The position numbers were made by a program, and so were the translations under genes. DNA of 64,000 nucleotides, from positions 62,001-126,000 of the forward strand of contig NZ_PVTR01000012.1 in assembly GCF_003003005.1 (NCBI RefSeq), in the 5' to 3' direction. Numbering within the stretch: the stretch's first letter is position 1; each line of letters starts with the position of its first letter. Below, piece by piece: positions 51,575 through 61,975 of this stretch. The DNA comes from Mongoliibacter ruber. Lineage in GTDB: Bacteria > Bacteroidota > Bacteroidia > Cytophagales > Cyclobacteriaceae. The notes below the pieces were generated by a model that searched no databases, was not told the origin of the DNA, and saw only the letters and a program-made list of their open reading frames with translations.

Positions 51575-54106
51575 TTACTCGGCTTTTTCCTTCTTGTCAA
51601 CCTTGATGGTCAACTCCTCTCCTTCTCCGGAATAATCTGCAATAATCACATCCCCATCGGATAACTCTCCTTTGAGAATCTCCTCGGCCAAGGCATCTTC
51701 CAAGTATTTCTGGATTGCCCTGTTCAAGGGTCTGGCTCCGTATTGCTGATCATATCCTTTCTCTGCGAGGAAATCTTTCGCTTTTTCTGTCAACTCTATG
51801 TTGTAACCTAGGTCAGTTATCCTACTGAACAGCTTTCCTAAGCTGATATCAATAATCTTATGAATATGCTCTTTTTCAAGAGAGTTGAATACTACCACAT
51901 CGTCCAACCTGTTGAGGAATTCCGGACTGAATGCTTTTTTCAAAGCACTCTGTATAGTAGACTTCATTACCTCGTCCATACTTTGTGCTTTTGCTTTGGA
52001 GGCAAAGCCAATACCTGCACCAAAGTCTTTCAAATCTCTAACACCGATGTTAGATGTCATGATGATAATGGTATTTCTGAAATCTACTCTTCTTCCTAAA
52101 CCATCTGTCAGTATGCCATCATCCAACACCTGTAATAAGATGTTGAAAACATCTGGGTGAGCTTTTTCAATCTCATCCAATAAAACCACAGAATACGGCT
52201 TTCTCCTTACTTTCTCAGTAAGCTGTCCACCTTCCTCATACCCTACATATCCTGGAGGTGCTCCTACCAATCTGGATACACTGAATTTCTCCATGTATTC
52301 AGACATATCTATTCTGATCAAAGAATCTTCTTTGTCAAATAGGTAGGTAGCCAATATTTTGGCAAGTTCTGTTTTACCAACACCTGTAGGACCTAAGAAT
52401 ATAAACGAACCTATTGGTTTTTTAGGATCTTTTAAACCTACTCTCGTCCTTTGGATAGCCTTGGTCAGTTTCTTGATGGCTTGTTCTTGTCCGATAACCT
52501 TACCTGAAAGCTCTTGAGACATGGTCAGTAGCTTGGCACCTTCATTCTGGGCAATTCTCTTGGCAGGAATTCCTGTCATCATAGCAATTACCTCAGCTAC
52601 ATTTTCTTCTTCTACGGTGTAGCGTTTGGTTTTGCTTTCTTCTTCCCAACGTGTCTTGGCATTTTCAAGTTGTTCTAAGAGTTTTTTCTCTTTATCACGG
52701 AGTTGTGCTGCTTCTTCGTACTTCTGACTTTTAACAACCCTATTTTTTTCAACCTTGATATCCTCTACTTCTTGCTCAAGTTTAAGGATTTCTTCTGGCA
52801 CATGTATATTATTGATATGGACCCTAGCTCCCGCCTCATCCAATATATCAATAGCCTTATCTGGTAAAAACCTGTCAGAAATATACCTGTCTGATAGTTT
52901 CACACAAGCATCAATTGCCTCGTCTGTGTAAATGACATTATGGTGATCTTCGTATTTGTCCTTGATATTATTCAGAATCTGAATGGTTTCCTCAGGAGTG
53001 GTGGCATCGACCATCACCATTTGGAATCTTCTGGCCAAAGCGCCATCTTTTTCAATATACTGTCTGTACTCATCCAAGGTAGTTGCACCGATACATTGGA
53101 TTTCACCCCTGGCCAAAGCTGGTTTGAACATATTGGATGCATCCAATGATCCACTGGCACCGCCGGCACCTACGATGGTATGCAGCTCATCTATGAAAAG
53201 GATCACGTTTGGAGATTTTTCCAACTCATTCATAACGGCCTTCATTCTTTCTTCAAACTGGCCACGGTACTTGGTCCCTGCCACCAATGAAGCAAGATCC
53301 AAAGTCACTACGCGCTTATTGAAAAGCACCCTAGAGACTTTTTTCTGCACGATGCGCAATGCAAGACCTTCAGCAATCGCTGTCTTACCTACACCAGGCT
53401 CACCGATAAGAATAGGATTATTTTTCTTCCTTCTTGAAAGTATCTGTGCGACTCGCTCTATTTCTTTCTCCCTACCAATGATAGGGTCTAGCTTATCGTC
53501 TTCAGCCATCTTAGTCAAATCTCTTCCAAAGTTATCGAGAACCGGAGTTCTTGATTTTTCTCCTGAGGTTTTGGAAGAACTGCCTGATGAACTGCTCGAA
53601 GAAGAACCAAACAATTTTGATCCATCATCATCCGGATCATCAGCCTCGGCTTTTGATCTAGGACCTGCGTCTGTCTGAAATTCCAGCATTTCTTTTACCG
53701 AGTCGTAGTTAGTGTCGAATTTATGTAATATTTGTGTTGCAATATTGTCTTCATCACGAAGAATAGACAAAAGCAAGTGTTCTGTACCTATCAATTGGCT
53801 TTTGAATATCTTGGCCTCTAAATAGGTGATTTTCAATACTTTTTCAGACTGTCTTGTCAATGGAATATTGGCAAGATTTTTCACATTGTGATTGGCTGTA
53901 CCTTTCACAGCCCTTTCGATTGAATTCCTAAGTTCATCCAATGGAACTCCCATTTTTTTCAGTATGGAAACAGCCACTCCTTCTCCTTCTCGAATCATAC
54001 CCAGCAACAGGTGCTCTGTACCAATGTAATCATGCCCAAGACGCAGAGCTTCCTCGCGACTTAGAGAGATTACCTCTTTGACCCTGTTTGAAAATTTTGC
54101 TTCCAT
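51575..54106 (-). CDS. clpC: ClpC-type AAA+ unfoldase of the Clp protease
   Basis: An 843-residue hexameric unfoldase that feeds substrates to ClpP. It has two Clp_N repeats (1-140), a Ser-rich linker (GSSSSSSSGSSSKTSG, about 170), AAA-1 with Walker A GEPGVGKTAIAEGLA and Walker B ILFIDELHT, a UVR-containing middle domain (KYEEAAQLRDKEKKLLEQLE), AAA-2 with GPTGVGKTELAK and VLLDEIEKAHP, and the D2 cap. The UVR motif sets ClpC apart from ClpB and ClpA. Single gene with its own terminator. No CtsR/McsA neighbours. Confidence 0.95.
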   Translation of the reverse strand: MEAKFSNRVKEVISLSREEALRLGHDYIGTEHLLLGMIREGEGVAVSILKKMGVPLDELRNSIERAVKGTANHNVKNLANIPLTRQSEKVLKITYLEAKIFKSQLIGTEHLLLSILRDEDNIATQILHKFDTNYDSVKEMLEFQTDAGPRSKAEADDPDDDGSKLFGSSSSSSSGSSSKTSGEKSRTPVLDNFGRDLTKMAEDDKLDPIIGREKEIERVAQILSRRKKNNPILIGEPGVGKTAIAEGLALRIVQKKVSRVLFNKRVVTLDLASLVAGTKYRGQFEERMKAVMNELEKSPNVILFIDELHTIVGAGGASGSLDASNMFKPALARGEIQCIGATTLDEYRQYIEKDGALARRFQMVMVDATTPEETIQILNNIKDKYEDHHNVIYTDEAIDACVKLSDRYISDRFLPDKAIDILDEAGARVHINNIHVPEEILKLEQEVEDIKVEKNRVVKSQKYEEAAQLRDKEKKLLEQLENAKTRWEEESKTKRYTVEEENVAEVIAMMTGIPAKRIAQNEGAKLLTMSQELSGKVIGQEQAIKKLTKAIQRTRVGLKDPKKPIGSFIFLGPTGVGKTELAKILATYLFDKEDSLIRIDMSEYMEKFSVSRLVGAPPGYVGYEEGGQLTEKVRRKPYSVVLLDEIEKAHPDVFNILLQVLDDGILTDGLGRRVDFRNTIIIMTSNIGVRDLKDFGAGIGFASKAKAQSMDEVMKSTIQSALKKAFSPEFLNRLDDVVVFNSLEKEHIHKIIDISLGKLFSRITDLGYNIELTEKAKDFLAEKGYDQQYGARPLNRAIQKYLEDALAEEILKGELSDGDVIIADYSGEGEELTIKVDKKEKAE

Positions 54107-54190
54107 TATATCCTTTCTGATTTAATTTGAAATCTGTATTAATGATACCCAATTTGTTTTAAAAACACAATCCATCGGGCGATTGTTCAT

Positions 54191-54808
54191 TCATTTTTTT
54201 TTCGAGCCCTTGATAAGAGACATTGCCTCGGGACCTTCACAAAACAACAAATCGATAACGCTTAAGTTGGGTACAAACTCTACACCAAAAAGCTGCCTGT
54301 AAGGCTCACTTTGGTAGAAGTCACGGGTCTCAAAACCCTCTTTAGCCCTAATTAGGCCCCTTATATCACTGTATTCGATACTTTCACTTGTTTCACTGAG
54401 GAATTTGACCTCAATATCCATTCTTAGCAATTTCAGACAAACTGTCAGTAGGGCTGCATTTAAGTCAATCAAGTACTGCAATTTTTGACTGTAAACTTCT
54501 TCAATATACGGAAAGTAATACTCAAAGAAAGGAGCTTTACCATAAGCTGACTGAATTCCTCGGAGGTGAATGTTCAGCCACTTTTGACCATAATCGATCT
54601 GAATGTCTTTGTAGGGCTTTTTTTTGTTGCCCTCATATACAGGAACGGATAACGTTTCGACTTTATTGGCAAGAAGTAAAGAAGTTCTATTTCTTAGGCT
54701 TTGTTTTTGAAATCGCTCCAAATCATCTAACAACAATATACCATGCCCTTCAATTGCAGCAAAGTATTCAATATGTGGAAGGTAAAAAAGCTCTGTTAAA
54801 ATCCCCAT
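54191..54808 (-). CDS. WbqC family protein
   Basis: A 205-residue protein. GILTELFYLPHIEYFAAIEGHGILLLDD is the typical start of WbqC-type proteins (Y/F-L-P-x-I-x-Y), followed by QKQSLRNRT, LSVPVYEGNKK and WLNIHLRGIQSAYGKAPFFEYYFPYI. The family is annotated as cell-surface polysaccharide related (O-antigen amino sugar) but its role is not proven. ATG at 54808 is preferred to a TTG at 54835. It follows the threonylcarbamoyl-AMP synthase gene on the same strand. Confidence 0.85.
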   Translation of the reverse strand: MGILTELFYLPHIEYFAAIEGHGILLLDDLERFQKQSLRNRTSLLLANKVETLSVPVYEGNKKKPYKDIQIDYGQKWLNIHLRGIQSAYGKAPFFEYYFPYIEEVYSQKLQYLIDLNAALLTVCLKLLRMDIEVKFLSETSESIEYSDIRGLIRAKEGFETRDFYQSEPYRQLFGVEFVPNLSVIDLLFCEGPEAMSLIKGSKKK

Positions 54809-54831
54809 AATGTGTATTTTATTAGACAAAA

Positions 54832-55461
54832 TCAAAAAATATCTTCAACCGAACCAAGACCTTCCCTGACAATCTCTATTTGTGATCCTGTACAATCCAA
54901 GACAGTAGAGGCCACATTATTACCATAACCTCCATCTATCACCACATCTACAAGGTCTTTGTACTTTTCATAAATAAGCTCAGGATCAGTACTATACTCG
55001 ATCACTTCATCTTCATCATGGATAGAAGTAGTCAATATAGGGGAGCCCAATTCCTTGACCAAAAGCCTGGGAATTGAGTGATCCGGAACCCTGATTCCTA
55101 CCGTCTTTTTGTTACTGTTAAGAATTTTTGGCACTGAGTTATTGGCTTCTAAAATAAAGGTATAGGGGCCTGGTAGGGCTTTTTTCATCACTTTAAAAAC
55201 TGAGGTACTCAATGCCCTTGTGTATTCGGCAATGTTACTCAAGTCATAGCAAATAAAGGAGAAATTATGCTTTTTGGGCTTGATTCCCTTGATTTGTGAG
55301 ATACGTTCTATGGCTCTTTGGTTGTGAATATTACAACCCATTCCATACACAGTATCTGTAGGATAAATGATAACTCCGCCATCTCTTAATATCCTGACAA
55401 TGGCTTCTATTTTTTTGATTTCCGGGTTTTCAGGATACAATTTGATAAACTCAGCAGGCAT
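54832..55461 (-). CDS. L-threonylcarbamoyladenylate synthase (Sua5/YciO/YrdC)
   Basis: A 209-residue enzyme that makes threonylcarbamoyl-AMP for t6A in tRNAs. It has [18 protein letters not shown] at the start, the [14 protein letters not shown] loop with its Lys, and PGPYTFIL, with the dRNA-binding positive residues at the N-terminus. No Sua5-type extra domain, so it is YrdC/YciO type. The [11 protein letters not shown] form of the loop is closer to YciO than to classic YrdC (RP motif), so the exact branch is uncertain. Confidence 0.9.
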   Translation of the reverse strand: MPAEFIKLYPENPEIKKIEAIVRILRDGGVIIYPTDTVYGMGCNIHNQRAIERISQIKGIKPKKHNFSFICYDLSNIAEYTRALSTSVFKVMKKALPGPYTFILEANNSVPKILNSNKKTVGIRVPDHSIPRLLVKELGSPILTTSIHDEDEVIEYSTDPELIYEKYKDLVDVVIDGGYGNNVASTVLDCTGSQIEIVREGLGSVEDIF

Positions 55462-55554
55462 ACTTAAATGGGTTAAAAATGATCAAAGCGACATAAATGT
55501 AACTATAAATTTCCAGAAGCTTCTTTTTTGCAGCTGTCTTAAAACTCCTACATT

Positions 55555-55965
55555 TTAACTAAGCTGGTTTTGAAATAGTTCTAAAAAACTATCAAGAACA
55601 GGAATGTCTGCCGCTGCCCAATCTAATTGCTTAAGCTCCTCCACGGTGAACCAATCCGCTCTTTTATGCTCTTTCAAAAAAATCTTACCGGAAGCAAAGT
55701 GACAAACAAAAGGAATAAGTTCGATAGGTTTTTTTCCTGAATACTGATGATTATAATGGGCCAATTTCTCTTGAATATCCACTTCAATGTCAAGCTCTTC
55801 CAGTATCTCTCTTTTCAGGCATTCTTCCTCTGATTCAGACTCTTCCAACTTCCCACCAGGAAATTCCCAAGATAAGGGCAGGTGCATTGATTCACTTCTT
55901 TGGGCTGCCAATACCAAGTTGTTTTTGATAATAATAGCACATGTCACTTGTATTGGTTTTTCCAT
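55555..55965 (-). CDS. MutT-like NUDIX hydrolase
   Basis: A 136-residue NUDIX protein. The catalytic NUDIX box is nearly complete: GGKLEESESEEECLKREILEEL (G-x5-E-x7-R-E-x2-E-E). QVTCAIIIKNNLVLAAQRS and SWEFPGGK are the MutT start, so 8-oxo-dGTP or another (deoxy)nucleoside triphosphate is the likely substrate. A stand-alone gene, 93 bases from the Sua5-like gene. Confidence 0.9.
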   Translation of the reverse strand: MEKPIQVTCAIIIKNNLVLAAQRSESMHLPLSWEFPGGKLEESESEEECLKREILEELDIEVDIQEKLAHYNHQYSGKKPIELIPFVCHFASGKIFLKEHKRADWFTVEELKQLDWAAADIPVLDSFLELFQNQLS

Positions 55966-56039
55966 TGAATGTAAAGTTCATTAGCCCCTTGAACAAAATT
56001 CTCTATTTTTGCGGTTATTCCTGTGCTTAAGCTATAAAT

Positions 56040-57083
56040 ATGTTGGGAGACAAAAAAACAAAATTCCTATTAGTCTTCATTATTACCTTCTCGGTATTGT
56101 TGACTTCGCTTTCATTCTATTTCTATCAGGCCTTCTTCAGTCCAAATGCTCTTGTGGACAAAGAGGAAGGACGAATGATACAGATCCCAAGCAATGCCAC
56201 CTTCCAGATGGTGGTAGATACTTTGTACCAAAATGAGGTGATCAATGATGTCATCACTTTTAGTTTTGTATCCAAGGTAATGAAATACCAAGAGGCTGTA
56301 AAGCCCGGGTTATACAATATTCCACCCAAAACCAACAACCTCAACTTGGTCAGAATGCTCCGTTCAGGAAATCAGACACCTGTAATGGTCACTTTCAACA
56401 ATGTCAGGTTAAAGGAAGATCTGGCAGAAAAAATCACCCGTAACCTTGAAATCAGTGAACAGCAATTTCTAGACCTTCTTACTGATTCTGTCAATATCAG
56501 GAAATTCGGATTTGAGGAAGAAACCATCATGTCCATGTTTATCCCGAATTCTTACGAGGTTTGGTGGAATACTTCTGCCGAAAAACTCTTTGACCGAATG
56601 TTCAACGAGTACAATTCATTCTGGACTGAGGAAAGAAAAAACAAAGCAAGCCAGTTGGGTTTGAGTCCAAATGAGGTCTCGACACTTGCTTCGATTGTGC
56701 AGGCAGAAACCCAAAAAGCGGATGAAAGACCAAAAGTCGCAGGTGTATACCTGAATAGGCTAAAGATCAATATGCCGCTTCAGGCTGATCCTACTTTGGT
56801 TTTTGCCGCAGGTGATTTCAGTATCAAAAGAGTGTTGAATGTTCACAAGGAAATAGAAAGCCCTTACAATACTTATAAGTACACAGGATTGCCTCCTGGC
56901 CCCATCAACCTTCCGGAAATTTCAGCACTTGAAGCCGTACTCAATTATGAAGACCATTCATATTTATATTTCTGTGCAAAAGAAGATTTCTCTGGCTACC
57001 ATGCTTTTGCAACTAGCCTGACGGAGCACCTAAACAATGCAAGAAGATACCAGGCAGCACTTAACCGCTCTAAAATCTACTGA
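56040..57083 (+). CDS. mltG: Endolytic murein transglycosylase
   Basis: A 347-residue inner-membrane enzyme that cuts nascent glycan strands. One N-terminal membrane helix (FLLVFIITFSVLLTSLSFYFYQ) leads to a LysM-like part and the YceG domain. The catalytic Glu lies in ASIVQAETQ; MFIPNSYEVWW and the GLPPGPINLPEISALEAVLNY C-terminal motifs are those of MltG. The thioesterase gene starts one base after the stop. Confidence 0.95.
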   Translation: MLGDKKTKFLLVFIITFSVLLTSLSFYFYQAFFSPNALVDKEEGRMIQIPSNATFQMVVDTLYQNEVINDVITFSFVSKVMKYQEAVKPGLYNIPPKTNNLNLVRMLRSGNQTPVMVTFNNVRLKEDLAEKITRNLEISEQQFLDLLTDSVNIRKFGFEEETIMSMFIPNSYEVWWNTSAEKLFDRMFNEYNSFWTEERKNKASQLGLSPNEVSTLASIVQAETQKADERPKVAGVYLNRLKINMPLQADPTLVFAAGDFSIKRVLNVHKEIESPYNTYKYTGLPPGPINLPEISALEAVLNYEDHSYLYFCAKEDFSGYHAFATSLTEHLNNARRYQAALNRSKIY

Positions 57084-57084
57084 T

Positions 57085-57492
57085 ATGTTCCAAGCTGAAA
57101 CACAAGTAAGGGTAAGATATGCAGAGACCGATCAGATGGCCTACGTATATTATGGCAATTATGCCATGTACTTTGAAGTTGCGCGGGTAGAAGCGCTGAG
57201 AGCGGCCGGTTTTTCTTACAAACAAATGGAAGAAGATGGCGTCATCATGCCGGTACTGGAACTACATACACAATTCATCAAACCTGGCAAGTATGATGAG
57301 CTATTGACCATCAAAACCACCATTCCAGAACTGCCGGGTATACGCATAAGGTTCGAATATGAGGTTTTGAATGAAGCCAAAGAGCTGTTGACCAAAGGCT
57401 GGACTACACTTACTTTTCTTAAAAAAGAAAACCACAGACCCTGTAGACCTCCTCAATATTTGTTAGATTTATTACGACCGTATTTTGACTAA
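57085..57492 (+). CDS. YbgC-like acyl-CoA thioesterase (4HBT hotdog fold)
   Basis: A 135-residue hotdog protein. The VRYAETDQMAYVYYGNYAMYFEVAR motif with catalytic Asp in ETDQM and the hotdog helix matches the 4-hydroxybenzoyl-CoA/YbgC thioesterase group. It likely hydrolyses an acyl-CoA or aryl-CoA; the substrate is unknown. It starts one base after the MltG stop, so the two are likely co-translated. Confidence 0.9.
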   Translation: MFQAETQVRVRYAETDQMAYVYYGNYAMYFEVARVEALRAAGFSYKQMEEDGVIMPVLELHTQFIKPGKYDELLTIKTTIPELPGIRIRFEYEVLNEAKELLTKGWTTLTFLKKENHRPCRPPQYLLDLLRPYFD

Positions 57493-57503
57493 TTGATTTT
57501 TCA

Positions 57504-58457
57504 GTGAATAAATGGATACGCTTATTTTCAATCAAACTTACCAGAAAGGCTAAGCTTTTAAGGAATATCCACTTTGGTAACCCTGACCAAAACCTCTATG
57601 ATGTAGGTAGGATATTTTTGGAACAGGTGAGAAAAGATGAAATCAGCGAAAGGGCTGGTGCCATGGCGTTCAGTTTTACTGTTGCCATGTTTCCATTGTT
57701 GCTGTTTTTGTTGAACATCATACCTTATATCGGCATGTTTTTCAAAAATGTCACTACCCAGAATATACTTCTTTTTATCAACGAATTTATCCCGGAAAGC
57801 ATCTACCAGGAAGCCGAAGCAACCATCATGGATATTGTAAGTCGGCCAAGGCAAAGTTTGTTGTCAATAGGTTTTTTCCTTGCCTTATTTCTGGCAACCA
57901 ATGGCGTTGTATCCATGATGAATGCTTTCAATGCGGTGTACAGAACCAAAGAAAACAGGAGTTTTTGGACTACCAGACTGATAGCTGTCGCCATTGTAAT
58001 GATCTTGGTATTGACCATATGTGGGGCCGTGGTGATTATGATTCTAGGAGGAAGTGTCCTTTATCAGATCTCCGAATGGGAAATCGTATCGAGCAACCTT
58101 TATTATTATATGCTTACCGCTTTTCGGTTTGTCGTACTCCTATCTGTCTTTACAGTAGCTACTGCCTTTATTTTCAGGTTTGCCCCTGCCGTCCATGACA
58201 AATGGAGGTTTTTCTCAGTAGGCTCTGTGACGGCTGGGTTTTTGATCAATTTCGGCTTCTATCTATTTACTTTTTACCTCAACAATTTCGCCACCTACAA
58301 CAAGCTTTATGGTTCGATCGGGGCCATGATTGCTGTGATGCTTTGGCTTTTCATCACATCACTTATTATATTAGTGTGCTTCGAAATCAACGTCAGTTTG
58401 GACAAAGCCGCAGATAGGATGTGGTTTTCCAAAGCCCTCATGCGAAAAACAAGGTGA
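57504..58457 (+). CDS. YihY/BrkB family membrane protein
   Basis: A 317-residue inner-membrane protein with about six hydrophobic segments. The ERAGAMAFSFTVAMFPLLLFLLNIIPYIG start and YGSIGAMIAVMLWLFITSLIILVCFEIN segment mark the YihY/BrkB family (incorrectly named RNase BN in the past). The function is unclear. It starts with GTG at 57504, 11 bases after the thioesterase stop, so it is third in the mltG operon. Confidence 0.9.
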   Translation: MNKWIRLFSIKLTRKAKLLRNIHFGNPDQNLYDVGRIFLEQVRKDEISERAGAMAFSFTVAMFPLLLFLLNIIPYIGMFFKNVTTQNILLFINEFIPESIYQEAEATIMDIVSRPRQSLLSIGFFLALFLATNGVVSMMNAFNAVYRTKENRSFWTTRLIAVAIVMILVLTICGAVVIMILGGSVLYQISEWEIVSSNLYYYMLTAFRFVVLLSVFTVATAFIFRFAPAVHDKWRFFSVGSVTAGFLINFGFYLFTFYLNNFATYNKLYGSIGAMIAVMLWLFITSLIILVCFEINVSLDKAADRMWFSKALMRKTR

Positions 58458-58539
58458 TTTATATCATCTTTTCACCACACTTTCATCAGGTAAATCAGCT
58501 GATATCAAATCTAATTTTGTCTGATCAAATTCAAAGATT

Positions 58540-60636
58540 ATGGAACCAAATAAAAGTATTTTTATAGCTACTGCAGAACCTTTCAGTGGAAAATCCATCG
58601 TTGCCCTTGGTCTCGTGGATATGCTACTGGCAAGGACACAAAAAATCGGATATTTCAAGCCCATCATAAATCATGAACCCGCTGTCAAACCTGATAGCCA
58701 TATTGAAACCCTAATAGGTTATTTCAAACTTCCACTCCAAATAGACAAGACATTCTCATACACACGTGAGCAAGCAAATGTACTTGCCCAGTCAGGAATG
58801 CAGAATGAAATCATTGACAATATCATTTCCAAATTCAAAAGCTTGGAGGCTGAAAATGATTTTACCATAATTGAAGGGAGTGACTTTCTGGGTGAAGGCA
58901 CTGCCTTTGAATTTGATGCCAACCTTGCTATTGCAAAAAACCTAGGAACACCTGTGATCATCGTGGCATCTGGAGATGGCAAATCAGTATCTCAAATCTG
59001 CAGCAGTGTGAATGTGACCATCAATAATTTTCTCCAGCGAAAAGTAAAGGTGATTGCTGTAGTGGTCAACAAAGTAGCAGAGGCTGATCTGGAAACGGTA
59101 CAAATATCCTTACAAAACCAGATTCAAACCGATATTCAACTGGCTGTAATTCCAAAAATAACGGAATTGAAAAGCCCTTCAATGTTTGAGGTCAAGGAAC
59201 ACCTCAATGCAGAAGTCATGTTTGGTGAAGAACAATTGAGCAACCGAGCAGACCATTTCATTTTTGGGGCCATGCAGATCGCCAACTTCCTCAACCACAT
59301 CAAGCAAAACGTTTTGATCGTCACCCCTGGAGATAGGGCTGATATTCTATTGGCCTCCATGCAGGCAAGCCTTTCGAAAAATTACCCAAAAATTGCTGGA
59401 ATTGTACTAACCGGAGGCTTTGAGGTGCCGGATTCGGTAATCAGGTTGATCCAGGGCACCAACACATTGATCCCAATCTTAAGAGTAGAAGAACCCTCAT
59501 TTTATGCAGCTACCAAGGTGGCTGGTATACATTCCAGATTCAGCCCATCCAATCCTGAAAAAATCCATATTGCCATCAATACTTTCAGGAAATATATGGA
59601 TATGGAAATTTTAGAGAAAAACATAGCTTCATTTATCGCTTCTGGAATGACTCCAAGGATGTTCCAGTATCAATTGGTAAGCTGGGCCAAGAATAAAAAG
59701 AAACACATTGTGCTGCCAGAAGGGCATGATGAGCGCATACTCAAAGCAGCTGATAGGCTTGTAAGACATGGAATTGTAAATATCACTCTTTTGGGTAATT
59801 TGGATGAAATCACTTCTTCCATCAATAGATTGGGCTTAAGCCTTAGCCTTGAGAACTGTCAAATCATCAACCCACAGGATTCGGTATATTTTGATGACTA
59901 TTCCAATACGCTTTTCGAAATCAGAAAAGGGAAAAATATGCCTTTGGGTGTAGCAAGAGATCTAATGACAGATGTGGCCTATTATGGTACCATGATGGTA
60001 CATAAGGGGCATGCAGATGGCATGGTATCGGGTGCTGTTCACACCACTGCCCATACAATCAGACCGGCATTACAGTTTATCAAAACCAAACCGGGAATCT
60101 CACTGGTGTCGTCAGTCTTCTTCATGTGCCTTCCAGATAGGGTGACCATTTTTGGTGATTGCGCTATAAATATCAACCCAACAGCAGAACAACTGGCAGA
60201 GATCGCCATTTCTTCCGCAGATACAAGTGCGAAGTTTGGTATAGAACCGAGAGTAGCGATGCTTTCTTATTCCTCCGGAACCTCAGGAACAGGTGAAGAT
60301 GTGGATAAGGTCCGTGCTGCGACACATATCGTGAAAGAAAAAAGACCGGACATTATGGTAGAAGGTCCAATTCAATATGATGCAGCTGTAGACCCCAAAA
60401 CAGGAAAACAAAAAATGCCTGACTCCAATGTAGCTGGAAATGCCTCTGTCCTTATATTTCCCGACCTCAATACAGGCAACAACACTTACAAAGCTGTTCA
60501 AAGAGAAACAGGTGCCATAGCCATTGGCCCTATGCTTCAAGGCATGAACAAACCTGTCAATGACCTCAGCAGAGGGTGCACAGTAGATGATATTTACAAT
60601 ACCGTGGTCATCACTGCAATTCAAGCACAGGAGTAA
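58540..60636 (+). CDS. pta: Phosphate acetyltransferase, long form
   Basis: A 698-residue enzyme that interconverts acetyl-CoA and acetyl phosphate. The N-terminus has a P-loop-like TAEPFSGKSIVALGL of the BioD-like part, followed by a DRTGG-type domain (about 220-340) and the catalytic PTA_PTB domain from about 380 (KKKHIVLPEGHDERIL, SYSSGTSGTGEDVDKV, and the C-terminal RGCTVDDIYNTVVITAIQA). It lies 131 bases upstream of ackA on the same strand, forming the acetate pathway pair. Confidence 0.95.
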   Translation: MEPNKSIFIATAEPFSGKSIVALGLVDMLLARTQKIGYFKPIINHEPAVKPDSHIETLIGYFKLPLQIDKTFSYTREQANVLAQSGMQNEIIDNIISKFKSLEAENDFTIIEGSDFLGEGTAFEFDANLAIAKNLGTPVIIVASGDGKSVSQICSSVNVTINNFLQRKVKVIAVVVNKVAEADLETVQISLQNQIQTDIQLAVIPKITELKSPSMFEVKEHLNAEVMFGEEQLSNRADHFIFGAMQIANFLNHIKQNVLIVTPGDRADILLASMQASLSKNYPKIAGIVLTGGFEVPDSVIRLIQGTNTLIPILRVEEPSFYAATKVAGIHSRFSPSNPEKIHIAINTFRKYMDMEILEKNIASFIASGMTPRMFQYQLVSWAKNKKKHIVLPEGHDERILKAADRLVRHGIVNITLLGNLDEITSSINRLGLSLSLENCQIINPQDSVYFDDYSNTLFEIRKGKNMPLGVARDLMTDVAYYGTMMVHKGHADGMVSGAVHTTAHTIRPALQFIKTKPGISLVSSVFFMCLPDRVTIFGDCAININPTAEQLAEIAISSADTSAKFGIEPRVAMLSYSSGTSGTGEDVDKVRAATHIVKEKRPDIMVEGPIQYDAAVDPKTGKQKMPDSNVAGNASVLIFPDLNTGNNTYKAVQRETGAIAIGPMLQGMNKPVNDLSRGCTVDDIYNTVVITAIQAQE

Positions 60637-60766
60637 ATTAAGGTTTAAGAAGGTAGATGAGTGATTTACGCTTTGCGGTTTGTGATTCACAAAGCTTCCT
60701 TCTAGCTATCATATCCTTCATCCTTTATAATTTCGTTTCTCACGCATCTTATCTAAACTCTAACAC

Positions 60767-61975
60767 ATGAAAATCCTCGTTCTCAATTCAGGAAGCAGCT
60801 CTTTGAAGTATCAGCTATTTGATATGCCAAACGAAAGCCCTCTTTGTAGCGGCTTGGTAGACAGAATCGGTCTAGAAGGCGCTTCGGTGAAGCATACAGC
60901 ATTCAAAAACGGAGGAGGGGAAACTTTCAATATCAACAACCCCATAAAAGACCATGAAGATGGCTTACAAATGGTTACTGATTTGCTTATAGATTCAGAA
61001 AAAGGCGTGTTAAGTTCCATGGAAGAGGTGCAGGCAATAGGCCATCGTGTGGTTCATGGCGGCGAACAATTTGCTTCCACCACACTGATCACGAAAGAGG
61101 TAAAAGAAAAAATCAAGGCCTTATTCGCTTTGGCACCCTTGCATAATCCCCCCAACTACCTTGGCATAACCGTAGCGGAAAGGCTCTTCCCAAAGGCAAA
61201 ACAGGTAGCAGTTTTTGATACAGCCTTTCATCAAACCATGCCCGAAAGGGCATACCGATTTGCTATTCCAAAAGGAATGTACACAGAATTGGGGATCCGG
61301 TCTTATGGCTTCCATGGAAGCTCACATCAATATGTCAGCAAAAAGGCCTTGGAACATCTCGGTAATCCGATCGCCAAGATCATCACGATTCACCTAGGCA
61401 ACGGCAGCAGCATGGCTGCAGTGTCTGCCGGAAAGTCCATTGACAATACCATGGGTTTGGGCCCCATGGGAGGGTTGGTTATGGGCACAAGATGTGGGGA
61501 CATTGACCCGTCTATTATTTTTTATTTATTGAATGAAAAAGGCTATTCTCCTAAAGAGGTAAATGAACTCCTCAACAAGAAAAGCGGTCTTATGGGACTT
61601 ACAGGTTTCAGTGACATGCGAGATGTGAAGAATGAAGTCAAGAACAATAATCCTGATGCTGTTTTAGCTTACGAACTATACGCTTATCGAATTCAAAAAT
61701 ACATTGGAGCATTTGCCGCGGCTATGAATGGGCTCGATGCCATCATATTTACTGCCGGAATAGGGGAAAATGATCCTGACATGCGAGAGGCGGTTTGCAA
61801 GAATATGGATTACTTTGGTATTGCCATCAATCCTGAAAAAAACCAAAAACGCTCTTCAGAAATAAGAGAGGTCAATACTTCTTCCTCCAAAGTGAAAATA
61901 CTGGTCATCCCTACCAATGAAGAATTGGAAATAGGCCAGCAGACTTACGAAAAGGTCGTAATAACAGAAGACTAA
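60767..61975 (+). CDS. ackA: Acetate kinase
   Basis: A 402-residue kinase that turns acetyl phosphate and ADP into acetate and ATP. The start MKILVLNSGSSSLKYQLF, the GHRVVHGGE motif, FDTAFHQTMPERAYRFAIP, GFHGSSHQYVS and HLGNGSSMAAV, and the terminal FTAGIGENDPDMRE all match. The gene follows pta. The 3' end overlaps that of the convergent gene by 4 bases. Confidence 0.97.
   Translation: MKILVLNSGSSSLKYQLFDMPNESPLCSGLVDRIGLEGASVKHTAFKNGGGETFNINNPIKDHEDGLQMVTDLLIDSEKGVLSSMEEVQAIGHRVVHGGEQFASTTLITKEVKEKIKALFALAPLHNPPNYLGITVAERLFPKAKQVAVFDTAFHQTMPERAYRFAIPKGMYTELGIRSYGFHGSSHQYVSKKALEHLGNPIAKIITIHLGNGSSMAAVSAGKSIDNTMGLGPMGGLVMGTRCGDIDPSIIFYLLNEKGYSPKEVNELLNKKSGLMGLTGFSDMRDVKNEVKNNNPDAVLAYELYAYRIQKYIGAFAAAMNGLDAIIFTAGIGENDPDMREAVCKNMDYFGIAINPEKNQKRSSEIREVNTSSSKVKILVIPTNEELEIGQQTYEKVVITED

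Noticed and set aside
51386-51664. A 92-codon frame on the plus strand
   Set aside because: It reads through the ClpC terminator and overlaps the ClpC gene antisense.
52983-53678. A 231-codon open frame on the plus strand
   Set aside because: It lies wholly antisense to the ClpC gene, whose motifs are unmistakable, and its translation is Ser/Thr-rich with no family pattern.
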